A DNA stretch of 64,000 bases from CAWDMC01 sp963803295 (GCA_963803295.1 CAWDMC010000012.1:1-64000); one strand, 5' to 3'. Numbered from the stretch's first letter, positions 1 through 9,212 are shown. Notes: generated from the sequence alone by a model not told the origin. Translations and numbers: made by a program.

Positions 1-1119
1 GCCCGGTCGCGACGCGGCTGGTCGCGACCATGGTCGCGGCGCGTTCGAGATCAGCCGCGGTGAGGATTCCGACGAGCTCACCCTCGGCGAAGACGAGCAC
101 ATAGGGAAGCCGGCCGGCCGCGGGCTTGCTCACGACATCGATCAGCCGCTCGTCGGGGGTCGCCGTGGTGACCAGCGACATCGGCAGCGCGACGTCCATC
201 ACCCGTGTCGTCCGCCGTTCCGCCGGTGCGGACCACCTGGATCGCGTCGAGCGTGACGATCCCACCGATTCCTCCACCCCACTGCTCGACCGGGAAGATT
301 CGGTGGCGCGGCGGCTCGTGCTGCGCTTCGTCGGCGAACGCGTCGACCGTCATCCAGCCGCGGTCGTCTCCGGGTTCGGCAGTCATGACGTCACGCACCC
401 GCAGCTCACCGAACCCGCGGGTCAGCTGCGCGTGGCGCCGCTCCGCGGTGGCGGTCGTGACGATGAACCAGCCGAGAATCGCGGTCCAGAGCGTGACGAA
501 CGGGATGTCGACGAACGTCGCGGCGACCCCGGCGCCGATCAGTCCGAAGCCGAACACCTGACCGGCCCGGGTCGCGGCGATGTCGGCCCGCAGCTGATCG
601 CCGTGGCGCATCCACAGCAGCGCGGCGAGGATCCGTCCGCCGTCCAACGGCGCGGCGGGAATGAGGTTGAACACCGCGAGCACGACGTTGACGAGTGCGA
701 GCCAGGCCAACGCGGAGACGACGAGCGAGGAGATGACACCGCTCGCGGCGCCCGCGACCGCCAGCAGCAGGAATCCCGCGCCGAGCGCCGACGCTGGTCG
801 CGGGACCCGCGGCGGCGACCCGGAGCTCCGCCCCGGCCGACGGCATGGGACCGCCGAGCTGCGCGACGCCACCGAGGAGCCACAAGGTGATCCCCTTGAC
901 CTCCATGCCGTTGCGCTTCGCGACGACCGAGTGCGCCAGCTCGTGGGCGAGGAGGGAGGCGAGGAACATGACGACGGCCACGATCGCCACGGCCCACAGC
1001 GCGCCGTCGACCTCCCCGCCGGTCAGCCCGAACGCGAGCAGGCCCGCGATGACGAGCACCGACCAGTGGATGCCCACCTCGACTCCGAAGATCCGACCGA
1101 TCCGGACACTGGATTTCAT
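1..1119 (-). pseudogene. Site-2 protease family (M50) membrane zinc protease with CBS domain; two frameshifts, cut by window edge
   Basis: Intramembrane zinc metalloprotease of the S2P/SpoIVFB type. The N-terminal part reads in one frame from ATG 1119, which has a GGAG ribosome site 7 bases upstream, and carries hydrophobic helices and the zinc motif HELAH. Near 800 the reading moves to another frame, which holds the second signature (NLIPAAPLDGG) and more helices, then the start of a CBS domain. Near 210-230 it moves again to a frame that continues the CBS domain (LVGILTAADLERAATMV) to the window edge. The three pieces join into a normal member of the family, so two single-base indels are likely. 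Whether they are real or consensus errors cannot be told from the sequence. Base composition matches the other left-segment genes. Confidence 0.8.
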
Positions 1120-1286
1120 CGACCTGCTCCCTGGTGTGCGCGACACGCACGGCTACCTGGTGCAACGCTACGACCCCAGCCGGACGTTCCCAAGCGCGGC
1201 CCGAAATCCCCTGCCGGAAGGACGGGGGGGATCGGAGCGGTAGACTGGGCAGTCGCCTGTCGCACGCGCCGGGGCGGCATTGACAT

Positions 1287-1640
1287 GGGGGTGCGTGGCT
1301 TCGATTTCGATGTTCGAGTCGGGTGAAGCGAGCCGACGTTGCAGAAGCGTCGTTAAAGAGTCTGCACACTGAACACATGCCGAGGACAACCTCACACTCG
1401 CTGCTTAGAGATAAGTAGCGCGTTCCTCCCGGCCCAGCCGCTCGGTCGGAACCGGAACGTCATCTAGAGCGGCTTACCGCCGGGACGGGCCTCGTGGCCC
1501 GGCGGGACATCTCAGCGAGGCTGGGGTCGACGCAAGCTGCCGGTGGGTGGCGCCGACCCGAGACCTCTCCACTGGCTGCGCTCGGAGAAGCCCCGACAAC
1601 GTCTCGGAAGACGGGGGTTCGACTCCCCCCACCTCCACCA
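1287..1640 (+). ncRNA. ssrA: Transfer-messenger RNA (tmRNA)
   Basis: One-piece tmRNA that rescues stalled ribosomes and tags their products for proteolysis. The 5' end GGGGGTG pairs with CACCTCC before the 3' ACCA, with a G-U at the third pair as in E. coli. The 3' end has the T-arm GGGGGTTCGACTCCCCC and an encoded CCA ending at 1640. About 90 bases in, a short frame reads A-E-D-N-L-T-L-A-A then TAG (1379-1408). An in-frame TGA at 1370 puts the resume codon at 1373 or later, so the tag is probably TH-AEDNLTLAA or AEDNLTLAA. The LAA end is the usual ClpXP/FtsH degron. A T-rich run follows directly. No protein-coding gene overlaps it. Confidence 0.9.
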
Positions 1641-1866
1641 ACTTTTTCTTATTCAAACCCTGGGCATGCGAAACGGGTCCGTCCAGGAGTGCCTCTTCGA
1701 GGCGTGCCACGATGTCGTAGGTCAGCAATTCATCGAAGGGCTGCGCGAAGCGCGGTGCCCCCACCGCGGAGGCTACGGCAACCGCGACGGCCACCGTCTA
1801 CCCAAAGGCGGCAGAGGGGTGCCACCGATCCGGCGTTGTGGGGCAGGTGAGGCTGGTGGATCCCGG

Positions 1867-2598
1867 TCAGGTGGCTCGGCGGCGGCCGACGACCGCAACG
1901 AGTCCGCTCATGAGTGCCTCGTCGCCGAAGGCGTGGCGGACCTCCGCGTCGACACCGAACCTGGCCAGGAGCTCGGGGAGCCGGCTGGTATCGATGAGCA
2001 CGTTGTCGTGGGTCTCGTCATCACGACGCCAAAGTTCGCCATCACGGACGAACATCGTCATCTCACGCCGAAAGATCCGATCATCGATGACCGAGCGGCG
2101 CGTGGCGAGGACCCAGTCATCTCCGAACCAGACCCCGGGTGGCTGTTCGCGGCGGGCGGCTCCCCACTCGAGGTCACAGATGTCGAAGGCGAGTATCCCG
2201 GAGACCTCGAGCGCACCCGCCATGGCGGCCAACGAACGATCGATGTCTTCCTCACTGTCGAGGTAGCTCAACGCATGACCGACACTGACGATGGCGTCGG
2301 CGGTCGGCAGCGGATCATCGGGAAGCCGAAGGACCTCGACCGGCACCGTGGGAACGAAGTCACGGGCGAGGTCGACCATGGCCGGCGACGCGTCGGCCGC
2401 GAGCACGCGATGGCCCGCCTCGACCAGAGACTTCGTGAGCAGCCCGGATCCACAGCCGAGCTCCAAGACGAGCCCGCCACGCTCGAGGACCGGCTCGAGG
2501 ATCGTCAGGATTCCGGGTGCCACCGCATCCGCGTGGAACCCGAACCCTTCGTGATGAATGCGGGCCAGGTCCGATCGGAAGTACGGCGAGGCAGGCAT
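1867..2598 (-). CDS. Class I SAM-dependent methyltransferase
   Basis: A 243-residue methyltransferase. Motif I is clear near residue 45 (VLELGCGSGLLTKSLVEAGH), followed by the acidic loop of motif II (VLAADASPAMVDLAR) and a motif with an Asp and hydrophobic strand (ADAIVSVGHALSYL). The C-terminal half resembles the ubiE/ycgJ-like group with an unknown acceptor. I take ATG 2598 (MPASPYFRSDL) as the start. The same frame stays open upstream into the beta-propeller gene, giving an apparent 840-residue fusion. That fusion is best explained by a frameshift in the propeller gene near 2955. The substrate cannot be inferred from the sequence. Confidence 0.8.
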   Translation of the reverse strand: MPASPYFRSDLARIHHEGFGFHADAVAPGILTILEPVLERGGLVLELGCGSGLLTKSLVEAGHRVLAADASPAMVDLARDFVPTVPVEVLRLPDDPLPTADAIVSVGHALSYLDSEEDIDRSLAAMAGALEVSGILAFDICDLEWGAARREQPPGVWFGDDWVLATRRSVIDDRIFRREMTMFVRDGELWRRDDETHDNVLIDTSRLPELLARFGVDAEVRHAFGDEALMSGLVAVVGRRRAT

Positions 2599-2881
2599 AC
2601 GACGCGATCGTGGCACAGTGCTCCACTGTAACCACCGCAGCCTCACGCCTCGCAGCCGGCGTTCGGGGGCAGTCGATCTCGACTGCATCACGACCCGCGC
2701 GAGCGATGGCGATGGGTCGATGTCCATGACGCTTGTCGCTCCGCGGTGGCGGAACTGCGGACTGACCGCGTGGACGAGCTTCGGTGTCGACCGGCCGGGA
2801 GGAAGGACTTCACCCTTCTCGCGACGAATGCTCGATGAGGCCGCACCCGGCGGGTGATCCATCGCATCGCGAACTGCGTCG

Positions 2882-4356
2882 TCAGCCGGCCAACAGGATC
2901 GGCACGTTGTCCGACGTAGCGCCCGCGGGGGCCGTCCCGGGTTGGACGGGCAGTCCGCCCGGCTCCGGAGATGCACGATGACCGCGAAGTCCTCGACGGC
3001 GAGGACCGTCACGCGGCCCTCCGGATCGTGCGCCCACGCCCGCCCGAACCCCGGTCCGACGGAGAAGGACTCAGCGTCCGGGTAGCGACGACGAAGGTCC
3101 GGTTCGGCGGTGCGGAGTGAGCCTTGGGCCTCGGTCCGGTCAGTGATCACGGATTCGAGGGGCGGGAGGCCGTCGGCGATGGCACGGTCGATCGGGATCA
3201 GTGCCGGACACAGCTCGGGCCGCGACGTGCGCGCCCCAGTGTCGACTCGGGTCAGCGTTCCCTCGTTGAAGTTCGCCACCCAGGTCGTGTCAGAGGTGCT
3301 GGCGAGTGCGACGGAGGTGAGCCCGGTCGGAAGGGGTGCACCCTGAGGCTCGAGCGTGGTCCGGTCGAGCCGGAGCAGCCCCGAATCGGAGTCGCTGCTC
3401 GGCTGGACCAACACCCACAAGCTCCTGCCGCCGACCGCCATGCGCTGCGCGGCCTGGAGCCCGGGGCGCGACCGTCGAACCGCGAGAGTCGTCGCGTCGA
3501 ACGCGGTGACACGGCCCGACTCGGTCAGGACATAGAGCGTCCCGTGGTCCGCGAGAACGCTGACCGGGTCGTCGCCGACATTCACCCCCGTGCCATGGGT
3601 GAAGTCCAGCGAGCGGATCGCGCGAGTCCGCGCGTCGATCCGGAGCAGCTGCGTGCCCCAGGCTGCGAACAACGTGTCGACGTCGGACGTGAGCGAGATG
3701 AACGGAGCGGGCACGGTCGTGTGCACCGCGAGCGGCTGACCGATGGCGCTCGTGGTCGGATCGACGGGGACGATCGTCCCACCCGGCTCGTTGGCGCCGG
3801 GTTGCGCGACCCAGAGCAGCCCGCCGGCCGCCGCCATCGGGCCCGGTGACCAACCGACTGGAATCGTGGCCACGATCTGGTTCGTCGCCGGGTCGACCCG
3901 CGTCACCATCCCGGTCCCGGTGTCCGCGACCCAGACGGAGCCGTACGCGAACAGCACGGAGCGGTAGTCACTGCTGCCGGGAACCGGAATCGTCGCGGAA
4001 ACTGCGTTCGCCACCGGGTCGATGCGACGCAGGACATCGAACCCCGGCACCCACACGGAGCCCGCGCCGATCGCGACGTCCGTCGCGCCACCGACCTCGA
4101 GCGTCGAGACCTCCGGCTTCGCAATCTCCGGGGCCGGCGCGGTCGGACCCGCGCTCACGGTGGACCGGCCGGTATCGCTTCCTTGTGTGATCAACACCCC
4201 TCCCACGAGACCGACAACTGCGAGCATCGCCCCGCACGCGATCGCACCCCGACGGACGCGACGTCTCCGAGCGCGAGACCGGAGCCGCGCCAGAGGCAAC
4301 GGTTCGAGGGGTGGACGATCGAGCAGCGGCTGGGCGAGACGGCGCAGGTCAGACAT
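2882..4356 (-). CDS. Membrane-anchored beta-propeller protein paired with ECF sigma factor; probable frameshift near the 3' end
   Basis: An N-terminal arginine-rich cytoplasmic stretch, one transmembrane helix (residues about 38-58), then repeated beta-propeller blades with motifs such as GSVWVADTGTGMVTRVDP and GLLWVAQPG, typical of YVTN/NHL/SMP-30-like outer domains. ATG 4356 overlaps the end of the sigma factor gene by 8 bases, so the two are translationally coupled and this is probably the sigma factor's membrane partner, although no classical zinc anti-sigma motif is visible. The frame as read runs on into the methyltransferase. Near 2950-2960 a one-base shift instead gives a tidy end (TSDNVPILLAG, TGA at 2882), which I favour. 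Exact 3' end uncertain. Confidence 0.7.
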
Positions 4357-4846
4357 CGTTGGACTCCATGTCGATTGGATCGGGTGCAATCAGCTCGGCG
4401 AGCCGGGCGTGGGCATCGGCGAGCGTGGACGACACCGTGCTGCGCGTGACCCCCATGACGGCGGCGATCTCGGCCTGGGTCAGGTCGGCGACGTAGCGCA
4501 GCACGACCGCGGTTCGTTGGCGTTTCGGCAGGACGCGAACGACGTCCCACGCTTCCCCCGCCGGTGCGGGCACCGACACCGGCGGTGGTCGACGCGCGAG
4601 CAGCCGCCGCTCCAACGCAGCGCGCCGTTCGTGCCGCCGTGCGGTGTTGAGCGCGACCCGAAACGTCCACCCGGCCGGCGACGCCATCTTGGCGACACGA
4701 CTCCACTGCGCGAATGCCCGGGCACACGCCTCGTCCACCACGTCTCGGGTGAGGTCCAGGTTGCCGGTCACCAGCAGAACCGTCGCAACCAGCCGGGCGT
4801 GGTTCGCCAGGTACCACGTCTCGAACTCACCCGCCTCGTCGCTCAC
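4349..4846 (-). CDS. ECF (sigma-70 family) RNA polymerase sigma factor
   Basis: 165 residues. Region 2 spans about 8-75 (FETWYLANHARLVATVLL through WTFRVALNTARRHERR) and region 4 about 100-150 (LPKRQRTAVVLRYVADLTQ and the helix-turn-helix AEIAAVMGVTRSTVSSTL). It belongs to the SigE/SACE-like group common in actinomycetes. The stop overlaps the start of the beta-propeller membrane protein, an arrangement typical of a sigma factor with its membrane-bound regulator. Its regulon is unknown. Confidence 0.85.
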   Translation of the reverse strand: MSDEAGEFETWYLANHARLVATVLLVTGNLDLTRDVVDEACARAFAQWSRVAKMASPAGWTFRVALNTARRHERRAALERRLLARRPPPVSVPAPAGEAWDVVRVLPKRQRTAVVLRYVADLTQAEIAAVMGVTRSTVSSTLADAHARLAELIAPDPIDMESNDV

Positions 4847-4933
4847 TGTCTTAGTAAGTCACGAGCCGGGCCGGAATGCCGGGTGCGTGTCGCGACATTC
4901 GGTCGAGCGGCCCGCTCTCGCTACCGTGCCCGC

Positions 4934-5737
4934 ATGAACGACGGTCGGCCGGGCCCGCGGTGGGGGCTTTCGCTCGCGCTCGCCGGCGAGCTCTCGGATC
5001 CCGCTGTCGTCGCGGAGGTCGCTGTCGATGCCGAAGCTGCCGGCTGGGATGGAGCGTTCGTCTGGGACCACCTTTGGAACCGAACCGGCGCGCCGTTCGG
5101 GGACCCGTGGGTGACGTTGGCGGCCATGGCGATCGCGACGGAGCGGGTCCGCATCGGGACGCTCGTGGTGGCGATGGCCCGTCGGCGGCCCCAGCTCGTC
5201 GCCCAGGCCGCGACGACCGTCGACCGCCTCTCGCGCGGTCGCCTCATCCTCGGCGTTGGATACGGTACGGAGAGTCACGGCGAGTACACCGCGTTCGGAG
5301 AGCTCTTGACCGACGACCGGGCCCGCGCCGCGGCATATGACCGCGGCATCGAGATGCTGCTTCCCGCGCTGGCGGGTGAGCCGGTACCGCAGGCCGGCAA
5401 CCGGCGGATCACCGTCGCCGGCGCGCAACACCCGCGGTGCCCGATCTGGGTCGCCGGCACTCCCACCCACCGGGCCGGCCCGCGCCGCGCGGTCCGTCAT
5501 GGCCTCGAGGGCATCGCGCTGGCCGGGGCGGCGGAATGGCAGCCGGACCACGTGACGGATGCGCTGGCCGCCGCCGGCGTCGCACCCGGAACCATCGAGA
5601 TCGTGCTGGTCGGCGGTGCGCACCCGGCCTCCGACGCACTCGCGGCGGCCGGGGCCACCTGGCTCGTCCCCGAGATCCGAGACGATGCCGCGCCCGGAGC
5701 AGCACGCGCCGCGGCGCGCCAGGGACCACCCACCTAG
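4934..5737 (+). CDS. LLM class flavin-dependent oxidoreductase
   Basis: 267 residues of the luciferase-like monooxygenase fold. Visible family marks are the first strand (WGLSLALAG), the AGWDGAFVWDH segment, the strand ERVRIGTLV, and the cofactor-region motif SRGRLILGVGYG. Actinomycete members of this size use reduced F420 or FMN. The sequence does not say which. ATG 4934 is chosen because it directly precedes the conserved first strand; the open frame upstream runs antisense through the sigma and propeller genes and is not used. It is transcribed divergently from the ECF sigma gene with an 87-base gap. Confidence 0.82.
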   Translation: MNDGRPGPRWGLSLALAGELSDPAVVAEVAVDAEAAGWDGAFVWDHLWNRTGAPFGDPWVTLAAMAIATERVRIGTLVVAMARRRPQLVAQAATTVDRLSRGRLILGVGYGTESHGEYTAFGELLTDDRARAAAYDRGIEMLLPALAGEPVPQAGNRRITVAGAQHPRCPIWVAGTPTHRAGPRRAVRHGLEGIALAGAAEWQPDHVTDALAAAGVAPGTIEIVLVGGAHPASDALAAAGATWLVPEIRDDAAPGAARAAARQGPPT

Positions 5738-5782
5738 CCCTCATGGTCAGCGCGGCTTCGGGAACTGCGTCGCGTGGATCGA

Positions 5783-6599
5783 CTACCGGTTGCAGAAGTC
5801 GATGATCCGGTCCGCGACTCGTTGTGGCTCCAGCGCGAAGAACGCGTGGCCACCACCCTCGAAGATCTCGATCTCGCAGCTCGGCCAGATGGCCTCGAGT
5901 GCACCGGCGTTCTGCGGTGGGATCAGAACGTCCTCGCTCCCGCTCAGCACCAGGGCGCCCGGTGCAGTGGCCTTGTCGGGCGGATCCTGATCCTGATCGT
6001 GCCACCGGTCCATGGCTCGCTCTTGTGCCCGCAGCGCCGACTGGGAGAGCGAGGCCTGTGCCGCCGCGATCATGTCGCCGAATGCCTCGTCGATCGCGGG
6101 AACGAATGCGGACGGGAAGAGGAGCGGGATCAGACGTGACGCTCGCTCGCGTGGTGTACCCGAATGGTCGATCAGGCGCGCCCACACGTCCGGGTCGGCG
6201 CGCACGGTCGTCGATCCGCCGGGATCGGTGCCGAGCAGGACCATCGCGTCCACGCGACCCGGCGCGCGCCGCACGAGCTGCTGGGTGACGAAACCGCCCA
6301 TCGACCAGCCCGCGACGGGAGCGTGCTCGATCTCGCACGCGTCGAGCAGCCGTTCGACGTCGGCCGCCATCGCGTCGATCGTCACCGCTTCCGGATCACC
6401 GAGCTCCGACTCGCCCATCCCGCGATGGTCCAGGCACAAGACTTCGAACCCGCCGGCTGAGTGCTCCGAGGAGCGTCGGATCCCAGTCCATTGCAGTCGT
6501 CGAGTAGCCGTTCAGGAGCACGAGAGGCGGACCGGCGCCGAGGGATCGCCAGGCCAGCCGGCGCCCGTCGACATCGATCCCGTCCACCTGCTCGGTCAT
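5783..6599 (-). pseudogene. Alpha/beta hydrolase, one frameshift near 6460
   Basis: An alpha/beta-fold hydrolase read in two frames. The N-terminal part starts at ATG 6599 (MTEQVDGIDVDGRRLAW) and holds the oxyanion region PPLVLLNGYSTTAMDWDP. The frame then breaks at the GC-rich run near 6455-6465. The second frame continues AGGFEVLCLDHRGMGESELG, the nucleophile elbow GWSMGG, an acid in LSGSEDVLIPP, and the catalytic His in GGGHAFF. All catalytic residues survive, so the break is probably a one-base sequencing error or a very recent mutation. It is divergent from the ferritin-like gene. Confidence 0.78.
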
Positions 6600-6624
6600 C
6601 GGGCCATGCTGCCCGCTCCCCACC

Positions 6625-6673
6625 GTTCTCGGCACGTTGCGGGGGCTCAGGACCCCCCAAGCGTGCCGAGAAC
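6625..6673. repeat. Inverted repeat in a divergent promoter spacer
   Basis: Perfect 12-bp arms, GTTCTCGGCACG (6625-6636) and CGTGCCGAGAAC (6662-6673), with an inner GGGGG/CCCCC pairing, form a strong hairpin or a bipartite operator. The spacer separates the alpha/beta hydrolase (minus) and the ferritin-like gene (plus). A terminator is unlikely between diverging genes, so a binding site for a dimeric regulator or a cruciform is the better guess. Confidence 0.6.
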
Positions 6674-6699
6674 GAGCTGTCGAGTCCTAGGCTGACGGC

Positions 6700-7185
6700 A
6701 TGACGACGAATGACCAGGACTTCTTCTCGGCGTCGGCACAGCTCGCGGCCTGCACCGAGCTCGACGTTGCGGCGATGGAGCTGCTGTACCGCCTCGAGAT
6801 CAGCGGGGACGACTTCTACCGGGCACTGGCCGACCGCATCGGCAACGAAGAAGCTGGCGACCTCCTGCGCAAGAACGGACGCGAGGAGCTCGGACACGCC
6901 CGACGGGTGCAGCGCGCGATCAGCATCCGGCTCGGCACCGAGTACGAGCCGTCGGCGGAGGTGCAGACGCCGTTCTCGATTCCGCTCCCCGAGACGATCG
7001 GGCTCGATCTGTTCCCGGCCATCATCCAGGCCGAGCTGGACGGCGACGCCGGCTACCAGGCGTGGGCGGACAAGGAGCCCGACCCCGAGGTCGCGCGCCT
7101 GCTCCGGCTGAACGGACGCGAGGAGAGGACGCACGGGGAGCGCGCCAAGCGGGCGCTGGCGATCCTCGAAGCCGCCCAGGCCTGA
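6700..7185 (+). CDS. Ferritin-like / rubrerythrin-type diiron protein
   Basis: 161 residues built as two halves of a four-helix bundle. Each half carries carboxylate/histidine ligands: helix one MELLYRLEISGDDFYRAL with EELGHARR after it, and helix three IIQAELDGDAGYQAWAD with EERTHGER after it. The paired E...ExxH pattern is the diiron site of the ferritin-like superfamily. No rubredoxin domain is present. A role in iron or peroxide handling is likely but not proven. The gene follows a palindromic spacer that may hold its operator. Confidence 0.78.
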   Translation: MTTNDQDFFSASAQLAACTELDVAAMELLYRLEISGDDFYRALADRIGNEEAGDLLRKNGREELGHARRVQRAISIRLGTEYEPSAEVQTPFSIPLPETIGLDLFPAIIQAELDGDAGYQAWADKEPDPEVARLLRLNGREERTHGERAKRALAILEAAQA

Positions 7186-7237
7186 TCGCGGCTGACCGAG
7201 ACGGGGCGCAACGGTCAGACATGGAAGAGTGGCCGAC

Positions 7238-8098
7238 ATGAGCACGGACGCGCGGCACCTCTGGACTCTCGCCGAACCACTCCACGCGCTGACGTACTTC
7301 GCGCCCGAGGCCCACGAGACGTTCGAGGAAGCGGGCCTCCGGGGGTTCTGGCGGGGGTATTTCGCCGGCCGCGCCGCGCCGCTGGGCAACGCACCCGCCG
7401 GCATGGTCACGGCCGCGTTCTACGGCTTCCATCCGGACTTCGTGGCCCGCGCCATTCCATCGATCTGGACCGTGATCACCCCCGAGCGCGCCATCGACGC
7501 GCGGCTGGAGGGAATTGACCGGGCGACCCGCCGCATCTTCGGCGACGACCTCCCCACGACGGACGCGGCCCGCGCGGCCGCCGAGATTCGCGCCGCCGTC
7601 GAAGCAGCTCCGGTCGCCGGGCTTCCGCTGTACGGCGCGAACGCCGGATTGGAATGGCCCGAAGCTCCGCACCTCGCGCTCTGGCACGCGGTCACGCTCG
7701 TGCGCGAGCACCGCGGCGATGGTCACGTCAACGCACTGGGCGTCGCGGGAGTGGATCCCTGCGAGGCCCACGTGCTGCGCATCGCCGATGACGGCCTGCC
7801 CGTCGATTCCATCCAGCCGTACCGCGGCTGGACCGACGAGAACTGGGCCGACGCCACCGCGCGCCTGTGCACGAGGGGCTGGCTCGACGACGACGGCGAC
7901 GTCACGCCGAAGGGAACCAGAGCGCGAGCCGCGATCGAGCAGGAGACGGATCAGCTGAGCGCCGCGCTCCTCAATCGGATCCCGAACCCGGAGATCGTCG
8001 TGGACGTCCTCACCAGGATCACCACGACCATCTCCGCAGCCGAGATGATTCCGTACCCGAACCCCGTCGGCGTTCCCCCACCGGAACCGGTCCGGTAG
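7238..8098 (+). CDS. SCO6745 family protein (helix-turn-helix-like, unknown function)
   Basis: 286 residues from ATG 7238, which has a GGAAGAG ribosome site 8 bases upstream; a GTG at 7229 would add three residues. The protein matches the actinomycete SCO6745/SalK-like group: opening HLWTLAEPLHALTYFAPEA, a central GFWRGYFAGRAAPLG, and a late winged-helix-like block (GWTDENWADATARLCTRGW ... DVTPKGTRARAAIE). No enzyme motif or membrane segment is visible, and the function of the family is not established. The C-terminus is proline-rich. Confidence 0.7.
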   Translation: MSTDARHLWTLAEPLHALTYFAPEAHETFEEAGLRGFWRGYFAGRAAPLGNAPAGMVTAAFYGFHPDFVARAIPSIWTVITPERAIDARLEGIDRATRRIFGDDLPTTDAARAAAEIRAAVEAAPVAGLPLYGANAGLEWPEAPHLALWHAVTLVREHRGDGHVNALGVAGVDPCEAHVLRIADDGLPVDSIQPYRGWTDENWADATARLCTRGWLDDDGDVTPKGTRARAAIEQETDQLSAALLNRIPNPEIVVDVLTRITTTISAAEMIPYPNPVGVPPPEPVR

Positions 8099-8139
8099 GG
8101 GCGTCAGTCGGCGACGCCCGACGATGGCGCCCCATCGGG

Positions 8140-8445
8140 TCAGACCGGCACGCCCTCGAGGGCGGCGGCCACGCGACCCTCGTAGTACCCGGCCAGCGCC
8201 TCCAGCGCCCCGCTCCCGTCGCCGGTGAAGGCGGGCCCGTGCATGAGCGCCAGGGTGCTCGGATCGAGTCCGGCCAGGCGCCGCATCGTGGGCGCGGTCA
8301 TCGGGGTGAGCGCCGTGGCGTGAAACATGTCCTCGGCCGCGATCGCCGGCTCCACGATGTCGGAGTCCGTGATGGACGGCATCACGCCGACCGCGGTGAA
8401 GAGATCACCGGCGAAGAGGGTCCCGGTGGTCTCCTCGTAGAGCGT
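8140..8445 (-). pseudogene. Metallo-beta-lactamase-fold hydrolase, C-terminal fragment cut at the junction
   Basis: Only the last 100 or so residues remain. They contain YEETTGTLFAGDLFTAVG, the strand carrying the bridging Asp of metallo-beta-lactamase-fold hydrolases, and LALMHGPAF near the last His ligand region. The upstream half with the HxHxDH motif is missing, because the sequence switches at about 8443-8452 to a NIPSNAP gene with different composition. This loss is best explained by the assembly join rather than gene decay. Confidence 0.7.
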
Positions 8446-8452
8446 TGGGTTG
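8443..8452. other. Probable chimeric junction between two genomes
   Basis: To the left, the minus-strand reading gives LYEETTGTLFAGDLF of a metallo-beta-lactamase-fold hydrolase, in GC-rich actinobacterial codons. To the right it gives the NIPSNAP C-terminus (RFNLEDIV...SNITN after a one-base shift). Both genes are cut here and composition changes at the same point. No integrase, tRNA end or direct repeat marks the site, so a misassembly fits better than an island insertion. Confidence 0.75.
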
Positions 8453-9212
8453 GTGATATTCGAGTACGATGTCCTCCAAGTTGAAGCGCGGCGAACTGGT
8501 GAGCTTTTTCCATTCCGGATCGGATTGGAAAGCCAACCACATCTTCGCGCGGTCGGCGAGGTCACCGAACGAGAGCATGTAAGTGAGGTTCGGCAGGCGG
8601 GGCCCGATCAGAGCATCGCCGTAGAACACGGGCGCAAAACCAGCCCGCTTGAAGACGTCAAACTCGCCGCTGTGGAACATCTCCACCTTGCGCAGGTGAT
8701 CCTGGTCGGTGGGACTTTCATATGTCCGCAATTCGAACAAGCGTGGGTGATGCTCGGCTGTACCAGGAGGCACTACAAGCCTGGGCTCGCCCTCAAAGGC
8801 GATCAGCAGAGAGCTCTCAAGGCGAACATAGGCGGGATTGGCGGCCGGCGCATTCAGGAAAGCGGCGCCCCTCTTGGCGTATTCAGCATCCTGGCCAAGG
8901 CGGGCGTCGAGATTGACCAGTAGCTCCAGCGACGCGCTCGGGATTAGCACGTAAAGTGCGGGACTCTCGGTTCCAAGCACCGGAGTGAAAGCGCCGATGG
9001 GACTAACCCCAAGGCGATTGGCAGCTGAAATGAACGCGTCGCGAGAAGTCATTCGAGAGCTTTACCTGCACTCCGGCGCGCAAGTGATAGATCCGAAGTT
9101 GATAATATTCTCTGCCGCCCGGTTTTCCGGCAGCGCCCGCAACAAAGGATCGTGATCCTCGTGCCAGCGCCGGGGTAAGAAGGGCAGAGCCCAGGAACAT
9201 TCTTCTTTTCAT
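8450..9212 (-). pseudogene. NIPSNAP family protein with signal sequence, frameshifted and 3'-truncated
   Basis: The gene starts at ATG 9212 with a twin-Arg-like or Sec leader (MKRRMFLGSALLTPALARG) and the first ferredoxin-like NIPSNAP strand (YYQLRIYHLRAGVQVKL). A one-base indel near 9045 moves it to the frame that reads SRDAFISAANRLGVSPIGAF and a second NIPSNAP repeat (LFELRTYESPTDQDHLRKVEMF). It then runs into the junction near 8450, where another shift is needed to recover the usual SNITN ending. NIPSNAP repeats form dimeric alpha/beta barrels; bacterial secreted members have no assigned reaction. It lies 56 bases after the CocE-type gene in the same direction. Confidence 0.75.

Noticed and set aside
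1867..4389. One 840-residue fusion protein
   Set aside because: Both parts are complete families with their own starts, and a one-base shift near 2955 separates them.
1..8445. Left segment as a genomic island of the right-hand genome
   Set aside because: No mobility genes or target duplication, it carries a housekeeping tmRNA, and the border cuts two genes in a way typical of misassembly.
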